From assembly GCA_949126835.1 (NCBI GenBank), contig OX421495.1:30933671-30997670 (forward strand): DNA of 64,000 nt, given 5' to 3'. Positions 23,165 to 35,399 of the stretch are shown here, one piece after another. The stretch is from Anisus vortex (taxonomy: Eukaryota > Mollusca > Gastropoda > Planorbidae). A program made the position numbers and the translations under genes. The notes beneath the pieces are model-generated. The model worked only from the letters and a program-made list of their open reading frames with translations, made no database searches and was not told where the DNA came from. Numbering within the stretch: position 1 is the stretch's first letter; each line of letters starts with the position of its first letter.

Positions 23165-24460
23165 ACTGACAGATCTACTGACCAAAGGTCATAAAACTCT
23201 TTTATCGCTTCATCAACGTTTGTATCTCAGTGTCCAAAACACATGACCACTTCACATTTTAATTCACACATTCTATTAAAGTATGTCATCTCAAGAGCAA
23301 TTAGGTTTCTAGTCAGACACTTTACAAGTCGGTCGTAATAAAAAAACAAACAAAGCGAGCCGATTCCATGCAGGAAAACGCGGGCTGAAACCATTATAAT
23401 TATAAGTTAAGGCAAGATTAGGGGAAAACCTAATCGAGTCCATTTATGCATTTTGAAGGCCATATTAAGACCTAATCTCTATTGGGTTATTCCATACTTA
23501 CAATAAAATGGGGAAAAAAATATAAAATTAATAATAGCAAATTGATGACTATCATATGTTAAATATGTTTAAATCAACATACAGGGTAGCCCTATTGAAT
23601 TTCTTTTTAATTATTTAATATTTTTAATGAAAGTAGAAAAAAATATATTTGTATTCATTTTACTCGGTAGATCTAGATCTACTCATAATAAAGAAATTAA
23701 TTTTTTTTTAAAACTTAAATACAATTTAATTTTTTATAAATGTCTAGATCTAGATTAGATCTAGTCTATATATAAATTCTACACACACAAAAAAAACATT
23801 TAAAAAATGATATTTAAATTTCTAACATTTACGGTACTAAAACTGACTCGATTTATAACTTTAAAAACAGAACTAATTAAATATGTTTATTTCATCAAAC
23901 AGTTAAAAATACATGAAAATGTTATAAACAACAATATATATATTGTTTATTACTAGATATCTATATAATTTAGGTTGCAATACCAGTCTAATGTATTTCA
24001 AAACTAACAACACAAATAACTAGATCTAAACCTAATGAAAAACACGAAGACGGCTAATATAGCCTAGAGCTATTATAAACTATTGACAGGGTATCATGAA
24101 ACAAGAAAGAAACATGAAAGAAACCTCCCACTCTTAGACTCCCACTGAGTTGGTCATAAAACTTTTTTTTTTCTCTTACCACTTCACGGGATGGCCTGAG
24201 GCTATTCAATGATATGGGTAACATCACAAAAAGAAATAAAAAAATTCCTTTAGATCTTCTAACCAAATTTGCCATAAAACTGGTCTCTATTAGCACTTCA
24301 ATACGTGTAACTCCAAAACACATGGCCACTTAAAGTTTAAATTCACACATTCTAATTAGGGTAGGCCTATTAGGTTTCTATTTGGGCATTTCAGAAGTTG
24401 GCCGCAATAAAAAAAAATCCTAAAAGAAACCGATTCCGCATTTATTGGGGGAATTTCAAT
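23165..24460 (+). repeat. Diverged direct repeat pair about 1.1 kb apart
   Basis: The block around 23165-23400 is repeated at 24245-24460 in the same orientation with many substitutions and small indels. A third partial match (GGTCATAAAACT) lies near 24152. Probably an old interspersed repeat. Confidence 0.55.
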
Positions 24461-24977
24461 ATGAACGCGATAAGGGATTTGCCTCATCGGTTCGATGTGG
24501 TTTAAACCTAATGGCTAATGGGGCCTTCAGTTGCCATCACAAACGGTAGCAGTCGGCAAATGATTTTCATTTTAGTATGTTTAAGGGGTTGTATATTTAA
24601 CAAAATGTTCAAGTACACAATCAAAGAATACCAAAATTAAGGGCCCCCAGCGCCACGTGAGATTGTAGGAGGTTTTGTGGCATCTCCTCTTAACTTAATA
24701 GCAACAATTTAAAAAAATACTTGCATAATTGCCAATTTTATTTTAAATTTAATAGTAATGGGCTCCCTAAACTCTTATGGGCCCCGGTACGGCGTACCGG
24801 TGGTACACCCTCTCGTGGGGCCTGGCGGTTAGTGATAAGGTTAAAATTAATTAAGTCTTAAAAGCTGTCTTTATCTACAAATCTATTCACATACTCTTTT
24901 AAAGCGGCAAGAGAGGGGGAAAGGGTGGGTGTAGAGTGTAGATAATGATTAAATTAAATGTGTAAAAATACTACTAC

Positions 24978-25250
24978 CTGTTTTCAAGTCCGCCATATTG
25001 CTTAGCATCTCGTTGCTGTTGTCTTATATTCTCATGTTAAACCACAATAGAGCTTGCTTCAGTCTCGATGGGGTTTCCTAATAACCTGGATAATGATGTT
25101 TTGTCCACTTGAAAAAAACTTTGAGAGAAAAAACAACATTTAGAAAACAACAAGTCTTTGTATATCTAGCATTACCCGATGCTTTTTAACTAGCTTTCCC
25201 AGCGCGTGCCGAGTGTTTGGTAGCCTCAAGATGGCGGAGGATATTCACAA
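24978..25250. promoter_or_regulatory. Possible divergent promoter with ATGGCGG starts
   Basis: On the minus strand ATGGCGGACTTGAAAACAG is followed by GTAGTA, which looks like a short first coding exon with a donor site. On the plus strand CAAGATGGCGGAGGA lies at about 25228, the YY1/initiator-like context seen at many animal promoters, but its frame stops after a few codons. No downstream exons could be identified on either side. Confidence 0.25.
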
Positions 25251-25874
25251 TTAAAAGGACACCCTCGGACGTGGTGACGTCTGAATGGATTTCTTATTCT
25301 TAGGGTGATTCCTCTTGCTTTTTATAGATAAGACTCACACAATAATTAAGGGGTGCAGAAGGTGAACTGTCACACGAGATCTCATGTCTTCACTTTCAGG
25401 TCCAAAATATTTCTCTCAAGCAAGATTTTGTAAAATAAAACACGCATTATCCTTTTATTTTTTAGTTTGCGCTTTTTTAAAGTTCAATATTATCAAGCAC
25501 AACAAGCAAAAAAAAAACGGCAGAATAAAATACTTGATACAAAGCTAATTTCTTACCTACAAGGTAATATCCACATACAAAATCTCGAAACTTTTGCTAA
25601 TCGTTAGGTACACTCCTTCTGCCCTTTCACAGTGAAATTGTTTCAAATCTTCTACTCCGATGTAAAATTACAATATCAGACCTTAACCCTAATAACAATA
25701 TATTTAAAAAGACAAATCATTTAAAATAAAGATAATTAATAACATCTCCACTAAAGAAAAAGTAATTATCCAATGAAATATTTAAGCAAAATAGTGACAA
25801 TATTGATTTGGAAAAATTACACTTCGTGTAATGATGATATTACAAAACATAACAAACACATCTTACACCCTTTT

Positions 25875-28269
25875 CTGACAAACACCTCTCCCTACCATGG
25901 CCAGCAAACACCTCTCCCTACCATGGCCTTACAAAAACCACTCCCTACACTTGTCTTACAAACACCTCTCCCTACCTGGCCTTACAAACACCTCTCCCTA
26001 ACCTTGTCTTACAAACAACTCTCCCTACCTGGCCTTACAAACAACTCTCCATACCATGGCCTTACAAACACCTCTGCCTACCATGGCCATACATACACAT
26101 CTCCCTACTCTTGTCTTACAAACACCTCTCCCTATCCTTGTCTTACAAACGCCACTCCCTACCATGGCCTTACAAACACTTCTCCCTACCCTTGTCTTAC
26201 AAACACCTCTCCCTACCTTGTCTTACAAACACCTCTCCCTACACTTGTCTTACAAACACCTCTCCCTACCTGGCCTTACAAACACCTCTCCCTAACCTTG
26301 TCTTACAAACACCTCTCCCTACCTGGCCTTACAAACACCTCTCCATACCATGGCCTTACAAACACCTCTGCCTACCATGGCCATACATACACATCTCCCT
26401 ACCCTTGTCTTACAAACACCTCTCCCTATCCTTGTCTTACAAACGCCACTCCCTACCATGGCCTTACATACACATCTCCCTACCCTTGTCTTACAAACAC
26501 CTCTCCCTATCCTTGTCTTACAAACGCCACTCCCTACCATGACCTTACAAACACTTCTCCCTACCCTTGTCTTACAAACACCTCTCGCTACCTTGTCTTA
26601 CAAACACCTCTCCCTACTCTTGTCTTACAAACACCTCTCTATACCATGGCCTAACAAACACCTCTCCTAACTCATGTCTTACAAACGTATCTCCCTACCA
26701 TGGCCTTATTAACACCTCTCCCTACCATGGCCTTACTAACACCTCTCCCTACCACTGTCTTACAAACACCTCTGCCTACCCTTGTCTTACAAACACCTCT
26801 CCCTACCCTTGTCTTACAAACACCTCTCCCTAACATGGCCTTACAAACACCTCTCCCTACTATGACCTTACAAAAACCTCTCCGTACCCTGGCCTTAAAA
26901 ACACCTTTCCCTACCCTTGTCTTACAAACACCTTTCCTTACCATGGCCTTACAAACAACTCTCCCTACCCTTGTCTTACAAACACGTCTCCCTACCCTTG
27001 TCTTACAAACACCTCTCCCTACCATGGCCTAACAAACACCTCTCCCTACCATGGCCTTACAAACACATCTTACTACCCTGGCCTTACAATAACTCTCCCT
27101 ACCCTGGCCTTACAAATACCTCACTGTACCTTGGTCAAAAAAATACATCTTACTACCCTGGCCTTAGATACACCTCTCCCTACCATGACCTTACAAACAC
27201 ATCTCCGTACCCTGGCATTATATACCTTACTGTTCCTTGGCCTTACAAAATGCTCTTACTACCCTGGCCTTACAAATACATCACTGTACCTTGGCCTTAA
27301 AAAACATCTCCCTACCCTGGCTTTACAAACACCTCTATCTACCCTGGCCTTACAAATACATCATTGTACCTTGGCCTTACAAACACATCTTACTACCCTG
27401 GCCTTACAAACACATCTTACTACCCTGGCCTTACAAAGACCTCAATCTACCCTAGCCTTACAAATACTTCACTGTACCCTGGCCTTACAAAGACCTCTTA
27501 CTACCCTAGCCTTAAAAATACCTCACTATACCCTGGCGTTACAAACACCTCTTACTACTATGGCCTTACAAATACCTGACTGCACCATGGTCATATAAAC
27601 GTCTCTTACTACCCTAGCCTTACAAAATCTTCTATCTACCCTGACCTTACAAACAGATCTTACTACCCTAGCCTTACTAACACCTCTCACTACCTTGGCC
27701 TTTCAAAAACCTCAATGTACCTTGGACCTACAAACACCTCTCCCTACCCTTGCCTTACAAACACCTCTTACTACCCTGGCCTTACAAACACCTCTTCCTA
27801 ACCTGGCCTTACAAATACATCACTGTTCCTGTGCCTTAAGAAAACCTCTCCCTACCTTGGCCTTACAAACACCTCTATCTAGCCTGGACTTACAAATACA
27901 TCATTGTACCTTGGCCTTACCAACACATCTTACTATTCTGGCTATATAATACATCACTGTACCTTGGCCTTACAAACACATTTTACTACCTTTACCTTAC
28001 AAACACATCTTATTACCCTGACCTTACAAACACATTTTACTACCCTGACCTTACAAACACATCTTACTACCCTGGCCTTACAAACAAATCTTACTACTCC
28101 GACCTTACAAACACATCTTACTACCCTGGCCTTACAAACACCTCTTACTACTATGGCCTTACAAATACTTAACTGTACCATGGTCATATAAAAGCCCCTT
28201 ACTACCCTAGCCTTACAAAAGCTCTATCTACCCTGGCCTTACAAACATCTCTTACTACCCAAGCCTTAA
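25875..28269 (+). repeat. 27-bp satellite, block 1
   Basis: About 88 head-to-tail units of 27 bp containing GGCCTTACAAACACCTC, then CCCTACCATG or CTTACTACCC. The left half is dominated by the CTCCCTACC(A) variant and the right half by TTACTACCCTGG variants. Because 27 is a multiple of three, long frames stay open on both strands (MALQTPLPT, TNTSPYHGL, VGRGVCKAM) without being genes. Confidence 0.95.
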
Positions 28270-29585
28270 GGGTAGGGAAGCCAGTAGAGAGCTTTTTTTT
28301 TATTTGTGCAGGCATCATGACCATTTTTTTGTATATAGATAGTATAAGCAGGTCCGAGTAAGCATACCTTAAAAAATCATTTCTGATGATTGTGATGGAA
28401 ATGGCGGCCATTTTGGATTTTTTTAGTTAACCATTTACCACGCAATAAAAAATCTATCAACCTGATTATTTGTCAAGATAATGTATTGCAATTTGGCGGA
28501 AATATTTATAAGCTACAGGTATATCTTTATAAACTTTGTAAATGAAGTTTGGTTAAATTGATAAATAAAATTTATATGAATTTTTTAGTAGGACATACAC
28601 AAAATAAATTAATTGCTAATTTTTTTAATTGAAATTTAAGGAAAACTATAATTCGTATCAAAAATTCATCCTGTAACTATGATTAGTAACATGTAATAAA
28701 TGTATGTAAAAAATTTCAAACAAATTGGTTCATAAATAAGGAAGTTAATACAAAAAAAAAGTAGAAAAAAATGTATTTTGAGAAAAAACGGAAAAAACTG
28801 ACAATTTTAGGAGAAAAATAATTTGTGAGTAATATTGAAAAAAGGCAATTTTCTCATTTATTTCTTAATAGTTTTGTTGTAAGATTTTTTCCCCACAAAG
28901 ACAGACTTTACTTTAAACCTCACTTCACCGGAGTGATCGAATCGATTCTAATATCTTAGGATTCGGAAGACAAACACACTTGTACTACGTAGCACAGCAA
29001 AATCACCATATAGGTTTGGTGCAAACAGTTGACCGTTCCGATCCACTCTTTCCTCCTGCAAGGCAGGGCAGTGTAAAAGCAAAAGCTCGACCGTCTCTTC
29101 TGCGTTAAAGCAATGTCGACACCGCGAATCGAAATTGGACCTAAATCGTCCAAAATAGGCGCCAATAGGTCATTGTCTTAGTGTCTTGTACGGAACTGGG
29201 CTATCGTAGCCTGTTCTCCCCTGCAGAGTTTCCACTACGGATCAGCTCGATTTAGCCGCTTTAGTTGCTGCCACACACCTCGACCCTTGTCAGACTCTTC
29301 CCAACTCTTCATCCATTGTCTTGACTCCTACTCACGTATCGTTCTGCAGGCACTCTCAAAGGAAAACGGTACTTTTGGAGTGGGTGCCAGAGATCCCTTC
29401 TTGGCCAAGGCATCCACTATCTCATTGCCAGAAATTCCTGCATGACCTGGAATCCACTGCAAAATTACCTTCACCTCGTAGTACCGGAGGATCATGTCGG
29501 AAAAACAAGGTAGCAGACGGACAAGCAGATCGGGCCATGGCCGCAAGCCGTCGATGGCCTGGAGTAATGAAAGCACATCACTGAC
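28270..29585 (-). repeat. Composite module copy 1: truncated LINE 3' end plus linked 650-bp sequence
   Basis: Flanked on both sides by the 27-bp satellite. On the minus strand it starts inside the RNase H coding region of the I-type LINE (29580), runs to the LINE 3' end near 28912, and continues into about 640 bp of AT-rich DNA (with GGAAATGGCGGCCATTTTGG at about 28398) before satellite resumes. The RNase H frame has indels and stops. The same module, with the same two borders, lies at 47141-48468. Confidence 0.85.
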
Positions 29586-29589
29586 GATA

Positions 29590-29766
29590 TCTCTTACTAC
29601 ATTGGCCTTAAAAACACCTCTTATTACCATTGCCTTACAAAAACCTCTTATTACCCTGGCCTTGCAAACAACTCTTATTACCCTGGCTTTACAAACACCT
29701 CTTACTACACAGGACTTACATATACCTCACTGTTCCCTGGCCTTACCAACAACTCTTACTACTCCA
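29590..29766 (+). repeat. 27-bp satellite, block 2
   Basis: Six to seven units of the TTATTACCCTGGCCTTACAA type between the composite module and unrelated DNA. Confidence 0.9.
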
Positions 29767-30139
29767 GCCATTTTCTATGAAAAATGAATACGAGATCCGC
29801 CATTTTTTATTTTTTTTACTAATGTGACGTCACTAACGTTGCAAAAGAATCAATCTTAATCTAGCCTAAAATAGCCCCGGCAGTTGAAATTTTCAGTAAA
29901 ATGTGTTTAGAACCGATGTAAAAATGAATTTTGTTTTATGAAAAAAGCAATTAAAGGTCACATTATTACTATTTTAATATGAAATAAACAGAAAATCCTC
30001 TCCATCGTAAGAGACATGTCGCCATGCATGATGCATTATGGTATACAATAGAGCATTTGCAATGTGACGTGCGATATGCCACGTTGGCAAAAAAAGACCA
30101 AAATAATACTTTTTTAAAAATTTAAATACTACAAATCCA
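29767..30139. other. No gene seen
   Basis: AT-rich DNA between satellite block 2 and the telomere-like block. Its last part (about 30086-30118) is the left arm of an imperfect inverted repeat whose partner lies at about 30418-30452. Confidence 0.5.
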
Positions 30140-30405
30140 TCCTTAGCCTAGAAACTAACCCTGACCCTACTGATCCCTTAACTCTAACCCTAGAGAACCC
30201 TAACCCTTACCCTGATCCCTAATCCCTACTGACCCCTACTGACCCCTAACCCTAAACCCTACTAAACCCTACTAAACCCCAACCCTTAACCCTACTAAAC
30301 CCTAACCCTAAACCCTAACCCTAAGCCCTAACCCTAAACCCTACTAAACCCTACTAAACCCTAACCCTAAACCCTAACCCCTACTAAACCTACTAAACCT
30401 AAGGT
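30140..30405 (+). repeat. Interstitial degenerate telomere-like repeat (CCCTAA-type)
   Basis: About 265 bp of CCCTAA, CCCTAAA and CCCTACTAAA words all in one orientation, with variants such as CCCTACTGAC. It lies deep inside the window and is flanked by unrelated DNA, so it is not a chromosome end here. Imperfect inverted arms (TTTTAAAAAAGTA...TTTTGG-like) flank it. Confidence 0.85.
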
Positions 30406-31033
30406 CTAGCCAAAAAGAGAATTTTAAAAAAGTAAAATTTTATTTTGGCCACAAAATGGAGGTTACCTTATTTTAGGACCGTGTGCACAGCATAGCATCA
30501 TGGGTAATAAACAAAAACACAAGGGGACGTAACAAAGTTTTATTTACAGCACAAAATTTCACAAATGACACAAAATTACCAACATTTCATAATTTAATAA
30601 AAAATTACAGAAATAAGATCGTTAAATAAAACCAATGGTTTTCTAATCAGGGCAAGTAGACCTTTAATTTGATATACGACACTCTCAAATATCTCGTGGG
30701 GCCCCTGTTCTACACTATTAATCAAATGTATAATATAATAACTTCTTAATATTTAAACTTCATTTTACATGAGCAAATATATATATTACGCCATTTCATC
30801 TTAGGCGGAAGCTAAACTTAGCCTTGCATACGATCACCTTCACCTTTCTAACAAAAACTGAATTTTTTTTATAGAAGATATTTTTACAATATTATTTAGT
30901 GCACTGACATATATATAATATTTAATAACTGATACTAAATAATTAATATAACAAAATGTAATTGTCTTAATATAATTATCAATTCAACCAACCAATTAAT
31001 ATAATTAATATCTTGGGAAAGGCAATATCTACA
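30406..31033 (-). other. AT-rich DNA, possible 3' LTR of Gypsy element B
   Basis: On the minus strand the sequence just before TGTAGATATTGCC (from 31033 downward) is GCAAGGGGGAGGG, a good polypurine tract (31037-31050). A minus-strand AATAAA signal occurs near 30541. This suggests that part of 30450-31033 is the 3' LTR of the minus-strand element B. I could not find a matching 5' copy near 44910, so the LTR call is provisional. Confidence 0.3.
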
Positions 31034-31299
31034 TTACCCTCCCCCTTGCAAAAATAAAATCTAGATATAGATTTTCTGGAAAAATGTATGTACAAAAATA
31101 TCACATTTATTCAAAGAAAAATAATAATACATCATTAAAATGAAGTTAATATGAGATTTATATTTTCAGTCATAGCATTACAATGTAGCATGATTTATCT
31201 TCTATCTTAGTTTCTTATAAAAATTTAATTTTTTTTTAAACTTCAACAAGTTTATTCATCATGACTCATGTTCATGAATAAATATCAAAAAGTTTACAT

Positions 31300-31700
31300 T
31301 ATTTTGCCACTGCTCACCCTTGAGACTTATGTGTAATCATTCTTGCTTATGTCTTTTACTTAGACAAGTCATAAAAATATTATATATTAAATTATTTTAC
31401 ACCTGCTCATCTTTGAGACTTATGGTTTTTATTCTTCCTGAGTTATGTCTTTGTAGACAATGTCAAGGTACAAATATTATATATTCAATGCTCACTTGGA
31501 GAGACTTATATGAATATACAATACACTTTAATGATATATTCACTGATATTTCAAATACTATAATTGTTACAATACTCTCTCTTGGAGTCTTATATATCAT
31601 TATTAAAACATATCAATGCTCATTATTCTGAGTCTTACATGATCATAACATTGATTAATCAAAAATGTGCAACGCTCATTACTTTGAGACTTACATGTAT
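31300..31700 (-). repeat. Degenerate repeats in the 3' region of element B
   Basis: Six diverged copies of a TGCTCA(C/T)...TTGAGACTTA(T/C)(A/G)TG motif occur at about 31312, 31405, 31490, 31575, 31617 and 31674, spaced 40-95 bp. On the coding (minus) strand they read CAT(G/A)TAAGTCTCAAAGTAATGAGC-like. They may be an RNA export or packaging module; function unknown. Confidence 0.5.
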
Positions 31701-31812
31701 ACAATTCCTTTAAAAAAAAAACATTGATATTATCATCATAATCAATTCTTCAACTTCCAGTGTTAGTTTTTACCAAGTAATAAAAAAAATGTTGTCATGA
31801 CATTATACATAT

Positions 31813-32429
31813 TGTTACGTATGTCGGTCATAAAGGAATGACGTAATAGGGCATTGACCTCTTAACAAGTGCGTATTAGAGTCCAAGGTTTGACCTTTCT
31901 GCTCTGAGGGCAGTTTAAATAAAATAATTCGTCCAACCCCGTGGAATATGAAGGTTATAATCTGGATCGCAGTATCCTATAGACCAGTGAGATTGAAATG
32001 CGTATTAGGACCCTGTAGAATCTTCGATAATAGTTTTCTTTGTTAAGTCCCTACCTCCTTAAAGTTAGTTCAGTTTGAAAGTTTGTAGAGAGAAGTCGCT
32101 ATATTGATACTTGTATATTATATGAAATTCTATGAAACTCTTATGTTGCCATCAGTTGATGCATTTATTTATCGTTTATATTGAGTCTACAATTTAAATA
32201 AAATTGTATATTCAACAACTGGAGTTGTTTGATCTATCCTTGTTGAGAAAGGTGTTGAAGATAATTATACCGAATATAACTACATTACTGCAAAGACCTA
32301 TCAGTCCTGGAACCCCTAGCTTGGGCTACAGATTAGCAGAATCTAGAGACTTCTAATAAAGATACAACTATACATTGCATCCGATTTAACGAGTCGTAAT
32401 AATAGTAATCATAGTGACAGTCCATAACA
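31813..32429 (+). repeat. 5' LTR of element A (617 bp)
   Basis: Begins TGTTACGTATGTCGGTCA and ends CAGTCCATAACA. It is almost identical to 37536-38152 (the second base triplet differs, TGT versus TGC). Confidence 0.93.
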
Positions 32430-32432
32430 ATT

Positions 32433-32449
32433 TGAGGGCTTCGTCCGAT
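32433..32449 (+). promoter_or_regulatory. Primer binding site of element A
   Basis: TGAGGGCTTCGTCCGAT lies three bases after the 5' LTR. It resembles tRNA-Pro primer sites (GGGCT.CGTCC core) with some mismatches. Confidence 0.5.
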
Positions 32450-32602
32450 ATAGTTGTATAGTGAAGCATATATTCAAGTTGTGTTGTGTTGTGTGTGTAA
32501 AGCCGTGACCTACTGAGCAAGTCTAATAACGCTGAATTTATTCTTCCGATTGGAAAAACGTAAGTTGGAAATTTACTACTTTAAAAATCTTTTAACGAAA
32601 GA

Positions 32603-34088
32603 ATGGAATTTATTGAAAATCCAGAAGAAGAAGTTTTGAAAACTTTATCAATAAAGAAGTTAAAAGAGATCGCTGAGATCTTGAAGATAGAAATTACTGA
32701 GACTACACCATCAAGGACTGTGTTGACACAGCAAATAAAAGAGAACTTGATTGCTAGTGGCAAAATGAAAGTAGATTCAAGCGCGGAGGGATATCAAGTT
32801 GAAGATCGGATGTCAAAATCTTTGATGTCCGAACAGTTCCGATTTCAGCTAGAAATGAAACGGATGGAAATGGAGTTGGAACAAAAACGTCTTGATCGTG
32901 AGATAGAACAAAAACGTCTTGATCGTGAGATAGAACAAAAACGTCTTGATTGTGAGATAGAACAATAACGTCTTGAGCTTGAGATGGAGGATAAGAAAAG
33001 TCAAAGAGAAACAGAAAGTCAGGAAAGAATAGAACTAGCGAAGATAGGAGCTACTAAAAAAGAATCTCATAATGATGTAGAGATGGCCAGATGGAAAAAA
33101 ACGAGTCCCTACCTACATTGATAAAGAAAGTGAAATATCTAATTTCTTCCACACCTTTGAGATTTCTTGCAGAGATTTTAAGTTCCCAGAAGATAAATTG
33201 GGAATATTGGTTAGAACAGCTTTTACTCAAGGAAGGGCAAGAGATTGTGTGCTATTATTAAAAGAGGAGCAATTAAATGATTACGAAGTCATAAAAGACA
33301 CTGTACTGAAAGCGTACAACCAGATACCGGAAAGTTATCGAAAAAGGTTCCGTCAGTACACAATGTCCCCTTACCAAACACACTTAGACTTCCTTCGAGC
33401 AGAAGAAAAGTTAATGGATCAGTGGATAAAATCCAGAAATGTATCCACATTAAAAGAAATGAAAGATATCATTCTTTTAGAAGATTTTATTAACAAAGTG
33501 AGGCCGGATGTGAGAATGTATCTATCCGAGCGTGACATCACTGACCCGCATAGAGCTGCTGATTTGGCGGAACAATACACACTGTGTCATAGAACAGCTG
33601 ATGCAAAGAATTTTAATAGGTCACAACGGCCAGCAGAAAACACACAACAAAAACATCGTGAAAAGGAGCATTTTGTGAAACAAAATGATGTTAATAAAAA
33701 ACCTGTCAACAAAAACGTCCAATGTACTTTTTGTAAGAGAACAGGACATAGCATTGAAGACTGTTGGAGCATAAGGAAAGATAAAAGAACTAATAAAGTG
33801 GTAATGTGTGCTAGCCATGCACCAAAACAAAATGTACAAGGAAGCGAAAATACAAACGAACTGAATTCGAAGAAAGATTCTTCTAAACCAGAAAAACTGA
33901 GGGTGGATTTGCCTGAGAGCAAAAGTCAGAAGGTAGAGAAATCTACAACTGAAGAAAGTGGGGATGAATATCCTGATTATAAATACAGAATGGCTACTAT
34001 TGAGTTGATTGTCCAAGTCCACAGAGACGAAAAAGTAGACCAAAGTATTTTTGACTCGAACATAAGTCTGACATTCGTCGAAAGATGA
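32603..34088 (+). pseudogene. Gag of element A (coiled coil, SCAN-like capsid region, CCHC knuckle)
   Basis: Starts at ATG 32603 with a SAP-like N-terminal helix region, then a heptad/hendecad-rich helix with perfect repeats (EQKRLDREI three times). A TAA at 32966-32968 and a frameshift near 33100 (in an A-run) break it. From 33100 to 34088 the frame encodes a capsid part with a SCAN-like helical segment (YRKRFRQYTMSPYQTHLDFL, then KVRPDVRMYLSE) and one zinc knuckle, CTFCKRTGHSIEDC (C-x2-C-x4-H-x4-C), at about 33724-33765. It would form the particle shell and bind the RNA. Confidence 0.8.
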
Positions 34089-34224
34089 AAAAACACCCGA
34101 AAGTCATGGTCAAGGGAAGAATGAAATTGACACAGAGACCCTGTGCAGTTTTCAACCGTTCATTAGTGAAGGTTGTGTGGCCTTACAATAGGAAGGACCA
34201 CTGAAGTCCGTAAACATATTACGA

Positions 34225-35271
34225 GACACGGGGGCATCATTAACCCTGCTGCTTAAAGATGTATTACCACTGAATGATAATACATTGACAGGACAGATTG
34301 TCCTAGTGAGAGGTTTTGAATGGAAAGAAGAAGTACCTCTACATAGGATATACCTCTCATCTGACTTAGTGACAGGATATGTGACAGTTGGAGTAATATC
34401 AAAACTTCCTGTTGATGGCATATCTGTTATCCTAGCAAATGATTTGGCGAAAGGGAGGGTGAGACCTAAACTGATTGTGAAGGAAAATCCAGACCCTAGT
34501 CCTAATGTTGAGACAGGTGAAGAAAAAGAACTTTATCCTGTAGGTGATGTCATAAAAGGTATGACACCACAGAAAAAGAAAGAAGAAATTCTCTCACGAG
34601 AAAAAAAAGAGGAAGAAGAAGTGGAACTTGATACTACTTTTTTCTCCAAGATTGAAGATTGTCCGAAAGGAAATGAACAATCAAAGAAGTCATCACGAAG
34701 AGAATTGATTGCTGAGCAGAAAGTAGACCCAGAGTTGCTACAGCTACATGAGAAAGCTGTCGACGAGAAAGAAACTCCTACTAATGATGTCTATGACCAT
34801 ATAGACCACAGCATGCTCAAACAACAATGCAAACCTGCAGTTACCGGTACAGATGAAGATTTGAGGAGCATCACTGAAGAAACGAGTGCTGAGAGCTGGA
34901 CCGAAACTATCAAAAGCTATGGGTTACCACAATCCATACCGACAGATCGAGGGACCAACTTCGCCCCGAAACTCTTCAATCCAGTCATAACGAACTTATG
35001 CACGAAGCATGAGATGTCAACTGAATCCTATCCGGAAAGTCAAGGAGCCTATGAACCAATCTTTGGACCCACTGTCCGAGGACCACTCAAACTACTTCAA
35101 GAGGCATGGCAGACCGAATTGGATCTCCTTAGGCTGATCAAGTACCTAGATAAGAACATAATTTTTTTGTCTGACATAACTGTTTTTGTTAGAAAAAAAA
35201 ACTGTACACTGCTCACATGCAGATGCCATTGTTGTGTGATGAAAGCAAGGCAAAGAAATTATATCATTTGA
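34225..35271 (+). pseudogene. Protease and integrase remnant of element A
   Basis: Retropepsin active site DTGAS at 34225-34239, with the second half of the fold (VDGISVILANDLAKG) about 65 residues later. A charged linker rich in K and E follows, then an integrase-like piece (YGLPQSIPTDRGTNF, which contains the second catalytic Asp, and SYPESQGAYEP where the catalytic Glu region is altered). The expected reverse transcriptase, RNase H and zinc-binding part of integrase, about 2 kb or more, are absent. The junction near 34800 is probably a deletion. The end (35217-35310) resembles the tail of a pol protein in another frame. Confidence 0.7.
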
Positions 35272-35399
35272 AAATGATAAAGCCTTACCTTCTGAAAACA
35301 ATTGGAATAAGCTTGATGTTGTTAACATTGTTACTCTTAATTGTAAAATTCATGCCCGGAGTACAGGATGAATTAAATGACAAATTCACTGATAGTTAG

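Larger units (their letters stand above)
22861..25874. other. 3 kb AT-rich DNA with a diverged direct repeat
   Basis: No recognisable gene. About 23165-23400 and 24245-24460 are diverged copies of one sequence (shared CCAAAACACATG, CCACTT, AATTCACACATTCTA and TTAGGTTTCTA). Around 24980-25250 two short ATG-GCG starts face away from each other; see the separate entry. Confidence 0.5.

Noticed and set aside
24054..24329. 91-residue minus-strand frame
   Set aside because: Overlaps one copy of a diverged noncoding direct repeat, and the other copy is not open.
25875..28269. Long open frames on both strands across the satellite (MALQTPLPT-type and VGRGVCKAM-type proteins)
   Set aside because: The unit is 27 bp, a multiple of three, so several frames stay open by arithmetic. 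Units vary without regard to any one frame.
30140..30405. True chromosome end
   Set aside because: Degenerate repeats with non-telomeric sequence on both sides and tens of kb of further sequence; it is interstitial.
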